A model generated the notes under the pieces. The model ran no database searches, was not told the DNA's origin, and saw only the letters and a program-made list of their open reading frames with translations. The position numbers were made by a program, and so were the translations under genes. From the NCBI RefSeq assembly GCF_033568475.1, contig NC_133123.1, forward strand, positions 191,924,821-191,988,820: a stretch of DNA of 64,000 nucleotides. The letters run 5' to 3'. Shown here one piece after another: positions 59,670-64,000 of this stretch; position 1 is the stretch's first letter, and the number at the start of each line of letters is the position of its first letter. Origin of the DNA: Henckelia pumila (lineage: Eukaryota; Streptophyta; Magnoliopsida; Lamiales; Gesneriaceae).

Positions 59670-61171
59670 TGTAGTGACTCGCGCCGTGATCACCTACTAA
59701 TCAGAACTTAAGCATGCAATTAGTCAATAAAATAATCTTAATCAGAGTAACTGCGGAATTAAAGTAAGTCAAATACCAGGTAAGCAAAACCTAGTGGTCA
59801 ACCCTGCTATTCAACCTTGGTCACAACCTAACCTCCCTGTCTCCGGGAGAACGACCTGCAACTGCCCCATGGAATAGGACATCCAGCCAACAGAAAATAA
59901 CTGGAAGTGAGCCTAACATGCTCAGTACGAGAGTATGAGTATAAGGTGTTATGTGTGCATGTATGCAAGTGAACTGGGTACCAAGACTCTCAGGTCAAGA
60001 AAAAAGCTCATAGACTGGACTCAAGGTATATAGCACGCTGCACCGTCACATCAGAAGGTGGCTCATATACCCAGTGGATAATGGTAACCTGATACTAGTA
60101 CATGTGTCCAACCATCACGGTGACCTGACACAAGACTTACGTATCCAACCATCCACAAACTCGTAGGGTGAGCGCCCTACTACATGATACCTCTAAGGTA
60201 AAAGCTCAATATGCTCATGTATGCATCATACAGTCATGACATGCTGTATATAAAGTCATAAAAAAACATGCAATCACATAATCCATGCAAACACATAATA
60301 CATGCATACTCAATCTGGATATCTCGAATAATACTTCCGTACTTTACTAAGGCAGATCCTAGATGCTTTCCCTCTAGGTCCAAGCCTACCATGCAACACT
60401 ACAACATAAATAACCATGCATTACCTAGCATGCCAAACATCACCTACTAGGCTCTAAAAGCCTTAATTAAACTATAGCCTACTCCCTATTTACTATAGGG
60501 AACCAAAGCCATACCTTCGTCCGTCGTCAGCCCGCTGATGATGCATGCCCCAGAGCCTGGGCATAGCCTAGCTACGACCCCTAGACGCCTCGCCAGAGCT
60601 CCGCCGCCTCGCTGCTACTGCGGACACTGTCCGCTATATATAAAAATACTATTTCCTACTCCAACTCTTAAAGAAAGAGTCCCGAAGCCCTTAAAATAGA
60701 GCCATTACCGGGAGAGGAGAGGAAATTTCATATTCCAAATGAGAGCCTCGGACCCCTTTTTATAGGCTTGGGTTCGGACAATCCGAACTGGGTTCGGAGG
60801 CTCCGAACCGGGCATGATTTCCACGTGTAGAGTGCATTTTTGACACCTCAATATGGCGGGATTTCGGAGGGTCCGAACTGCCACTTGTCCGAGCCACTTT
60901 TGACACATGTTCTGCACTGAGTTCGGAGGGCCCGAAGTGGTTTGGAGGGCCCGAAATGGTCTGGGTGCTCCGAACTGTTTTGGTCCTTCTGAACTCATTT
61001 TTGGACCCCCGGGACCTACCCTACCATTTTCGGACGTTTCGGATCTGATTTTCCACTTATTTTCACCAAATAAAGACTCCTTAAACATGTTTTGACACTT
61101 TTAAAATTATATGTCATTTTCTAACATGTTTAAAGTAAATTAATCTTGTAAAATGGAACCGGGCTACTACA
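59670..61171 (-). repeat. 3' LTR of a Gypsy retrotransposon (element D), ~1.5 kb
   Basis: On the minus strand it starts TGTAGTAGCCCGG (61171) next to a purine tract (complement of TTCTCCCCCTACTT, 61172-61185), and ends at the complement of TGTAGTGACTCG (59670). So both ends carry TGTAGT in inverted orientation. The interior is non-coding. The partner 5' LTR is not in the window, so the target duplication cannot be tested. Confidence 0.78.
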
Positions 61172-61185
61172 TTCTCCCCCTACTT

Positions 61186-62520
61186 AAAATATTTCGTCCT
61201 CGAACAATCTTAAGTACTGATTGCAGTAAAATACTGAATAAACATATTTTATTCAAACTGATTCATTTTACAAGTTACAATCTAAAAATATGACAATTCA
61301 GAATAACTTTGGATAATCTGTACGCATACGACTCTCAAGTTCCCAAATGGCTTCCTCAGTGCCTCGGCGCTGCCACAGAACTAGAACAATAGAAATGGTT
61401 TTGTTGCGTATCACTTTGTCCTTATGACCTATGATACGCAAAGGTCTCTCCACGTAGGTCAAATCTGAGTCCAACTGTACCTCAGATGGCTGTAAGATAT
61501 GAGACTCATTTGCCACATACCGTCGCAACAGTGAAACATGAAACACGTCGTGGATACTTGACAAATACGGCGGTAACGCCAACCTGTAAGCCAGATCTCC
61601 AACACTTTCCAGAATCTCAAATGGACCAATGTACCTAGGAGATAGCTTACCCTTGAAACCGAATCTCAAAATCCTTTGATATGGCGAGACTTTTAAGAAT
61701 ACTTTCTCACCCACCTCAAACTGCAAAGGTCTGCGCTTATCATTTGCATAGCTAGCCTGTCGTTCCTGTGCAACCTTAATTCTCTTCTTGATTTGCCCAA
61801 AAATATCAACAGTCTATTGGACTAACTCTGGTCCCTCTATCTGTAGCTCCCCCACTTCTTTCCAGAACAGTGGAGTACAACACCATCGCCCATACAACGC
61901 CTCAAACGGAGTCATCCCAATACTGCGATGGTAACTATTGTTGTACGCGAACTCAATCAATGGCAACTGATCTTGCCATGCTGGACCAAAATCCATAGAA
62001 CATACTTGCAAAATGTCTTCAAGAGTATGGATCGTGCGCTCTGACTGTCCGTCAGTCTCTGGGTGATATGCTGTACTCAAGCTAAGAGTAGTACCCATAG
62101 CGCGCTGAAAACTCCCCCAAAACCTGGAAGTAAACCTGGGGTCTCGATCACTGACAATGCTCACAGGACCTTCGTGAAATCGAATAATCTCCTGGATGTA
62201 CAACCGTGCCATCCTGTCAAAACTGTAGTCCCAATTATAAGGAATGAAATGTGTTGACTTTGTGAGTCGATCCACCACAATCCAGATAGCATCACAATTC
62301 CTCGAGCTCACCGGTAAATGGGTCACGAAGTCCATCATGATCAACTCCCATTTCCACTCAGGAATGGATAAACTGTGAAGCAATCCTCCAGGTCGTTGGT
62401 GTTTTTCCTTGACCTACTGATACACCAAACATCTAGAAGCATACTGATACACATTTTTCTTCAATCCTTTCCACCAGAAAAAGAATCTCGTACGCAAATA
62501 TTTGTACACCGAAAGGATTC
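61186..62520 (-). pseudogene. Gypsy element D integrase and C-terminal region, broken
   Basis: The minus strand from about 62500: degenerate integrase N-terminus, a TAG near 62416, integrase core 62383-61814 (MDFVTHLPVS, DRLTKSTHFIPYNW, SDRDPRFTSRFW, AYHPETDGQSERT; catalytic D-D-E all seen), TAG at 61814-61816, then GPY-type C-terminus 61726-61298 (GKLSPRYIGPFEIL, HDVFHVSLLRRY) and a chromodomain-like end (EAIWELESRMR). Only two nonsense codons break the 61.3-62.4 kb part. RT and RNase H are absent from the expected position upstream, so the element is truncated or interrupted there. Confidence 0.88.
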
Positions 62521-64000
62521 TCATACTTTATGACTAACACTTTTCATAACACCTGTGACAACGTCGTTGTCCACAATTTTTGATTTCCTGAACCCCTCAG
62601 GTTCTCTTCTTGGAAATATCAATACAAATATTCTTATTGACTCAAAATTCGATTAGTACAATATCTAGTACTAATATAATGACATCTTTCTCATAACTTG
62701 AGATAATATGAGAATACTGATTATCCTGTCACAGATAACAATTCCTTGCTGAATTCAGACTTACGTTATTAGATGAACAAAACTGTTTCATCATTATTTG
62801 GCAAAGTCCTTAAATCAAAACAATCTAGCTAACCCCTGATTCAATTTCATTGAATCAGACTTATAAATGACCTAACACATCCAATAGACATCCCGAAAAA
62901 TTGGTGATAACAATCCCGCTGGATCTGATAACCTTAGATCTCAGCTGTTATCCTTTTTCCATGCTAAAAACTTGATGCTATCATGTTAGTATTCATTAAA
63001 ATTCAAACGCTTGCTAGATCAATTTCTGACACTGAAATCCAAGAATTACTGCAAATCATTCCGAGAACTGAATATCTGAGTACTATACTCATCTTATCAG
63101 TCTACCAAAAAGTGAACAATTTCAATCGTTCTTTATGCAAAAGAATATTTAGCTCCCCCATCACGGGGTTATAACATCTGTACCTACCTCAGACAAATAG
63201 TTTCAAATAGTCATTGGGCACCAAACTTGCACCAATTTAACTGACCATTTCAAAACATACATGAACATCTAAGTGCTCAACTTTCACTATCCAAGTGAAT
63301 TCTCATACTGACGAATCCATGCTGTAACTTAGCAGGCTCATGACATCTGTCAATAGAATCGAGTATCTTTTCAAGGTTATCAAATTGACACCAAATTATA
63401 CTTTAACGTAACTGTCACAATGATCATAGTTTACGTCTCTCAGTATAAGTCATCCCAGTGTCCTGATAAAACTTATCTTTGCTTGATAACCCTTCAAAAA
63501 AATTCCAATTCTTATAGGGAAACTTACCTAAGTAAACTCATCACTTAGAATTTCCTGTTCATCTCGTAATCAAGATCCTGATGACTAATATACCTCTGAT
63601 AGAATCAGACAATACTGGTAAAACCTCCTGGTTCTCCCCCAGTATCACATGCGAGAACTACCCGTTCAGAATATTCACTTGTCAAGGAATCCTTTCCAAG
63701 ACTATTCTGTCCATGAAAACCAAAGTCTGTATCTCTGATGAAGTCAGATGATAACTCAAATCCCTTGAAACTAATCCAGTACCAAGTATAATTCTATAAG
63801 ACTCAAATAAATCCTAAATATTCTCCTGATAGTTATACCTATTTCTATGACTGTACATACAACGAGACTGAGATAAGTCTTCCTATAATGCCAAACTGGA
63901 ACAAAAGAATCCTTCCAGAATACACCGGCATAAGGTCGCACTTACTATACCATCTTGAAACTCGACAGTCAAGAGCACCCTGGCATAACTCAACCTTGAG
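62521..64000. other. Unrecognised sequence to window end
   Basis: Where the Gypsy RT/RNase H should be, I find no RT motif in any frame. The sequence is moderately AT-rich with short open frames only. It may be an unrelated insertion or a very decayed repeat. Confidence 0.4.

Overview
The window is plant nuclear DNA, most likely from a eudicot. It holds intron-rich nuclear genes for chloroplast proteins, AT-rich non-coding DNA, many LTR retrotransposons and an endogenous pararetrovirus. Some repeat-associated coding fragments resemble material I associate with Lamiales, but I cannot fix the species.

Layout. 1-2.5 kb: 92-bp tandem repeats and AT-rich DNA. 2.7-4.74 kb (+): a complete three-exon plastid methionine-R-sulfoxide reductase B (MSRB2-like), with a 61-bp tandem duplication across its stop codon. 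5.0-7.3 kb: AT-rich DNA with short repeats, a Tourist/Harbinger-like MITE and a hairpin. 7.3-15.05 kb (+): an essentially complete, circularly permuted endogenous caulimovirid, about 7.7 kb. It reads protease-RT-RNase H, transactivator, promoter and leader, tRNA-Met primer site, ORF1-like, movement protein, virion-associated protein, coat protein. Several genes are broken, but the transactivator frame is open. 16.4-40.3 kb (+): one gene, the thylakoid K+/H+ antiporter KEA3, reconstructed as 18 coding exons (about 794 aa) with matching splice sites and phases.

KEA3 introns carry most of the central transposon load. Intron 5 (10.3 kb) holds an old minus-strand Copia (21050-30147) split by a young plus-strand Copia (22812-27691; 5-bp target duplication, LTRs differing at 2 of 208 positions). 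Intron 10 holds a decayed chromodomain Gypsy fragment. Intron 14 holds a C19 tract and diverged tandem duplications.

40.8-42.4 kb (-): an intronless, internally shortened Crooked-neck (CRNKL1/CLF1) homologue whose conserved tail is cut off by a stop codon; it converges on KEA3. 42.8-44.9 kb: a degenerate hAT element filled with palindromic repeats. 44.9-46.9 kb: a probable solo LTR and a weak TIR element. 47.0-55.1 kb: one minus-strand Copia element (TSD AGTTT) rearranged by a 1.9-kb internal inversion and interrupted by a 1.6-kb Gypsy-type solo LTR (TSD GCCAT). 56.4-57.5 kb: a decayed acidic hypothetical gene. 58.8-59.0 kb: GC-rich palindromes. 59.7-62.5 kb: the 3' LTR and integrase end of a minus-strand Gypsy element. 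62.5-64 kb: nothing recognised.

Only MSRB2 and KEA3 look like intact host genes. Both act in the chloroplast (methionine repair; thylakoid ion and proton balance), but nothing indicates that they are co-regulated.
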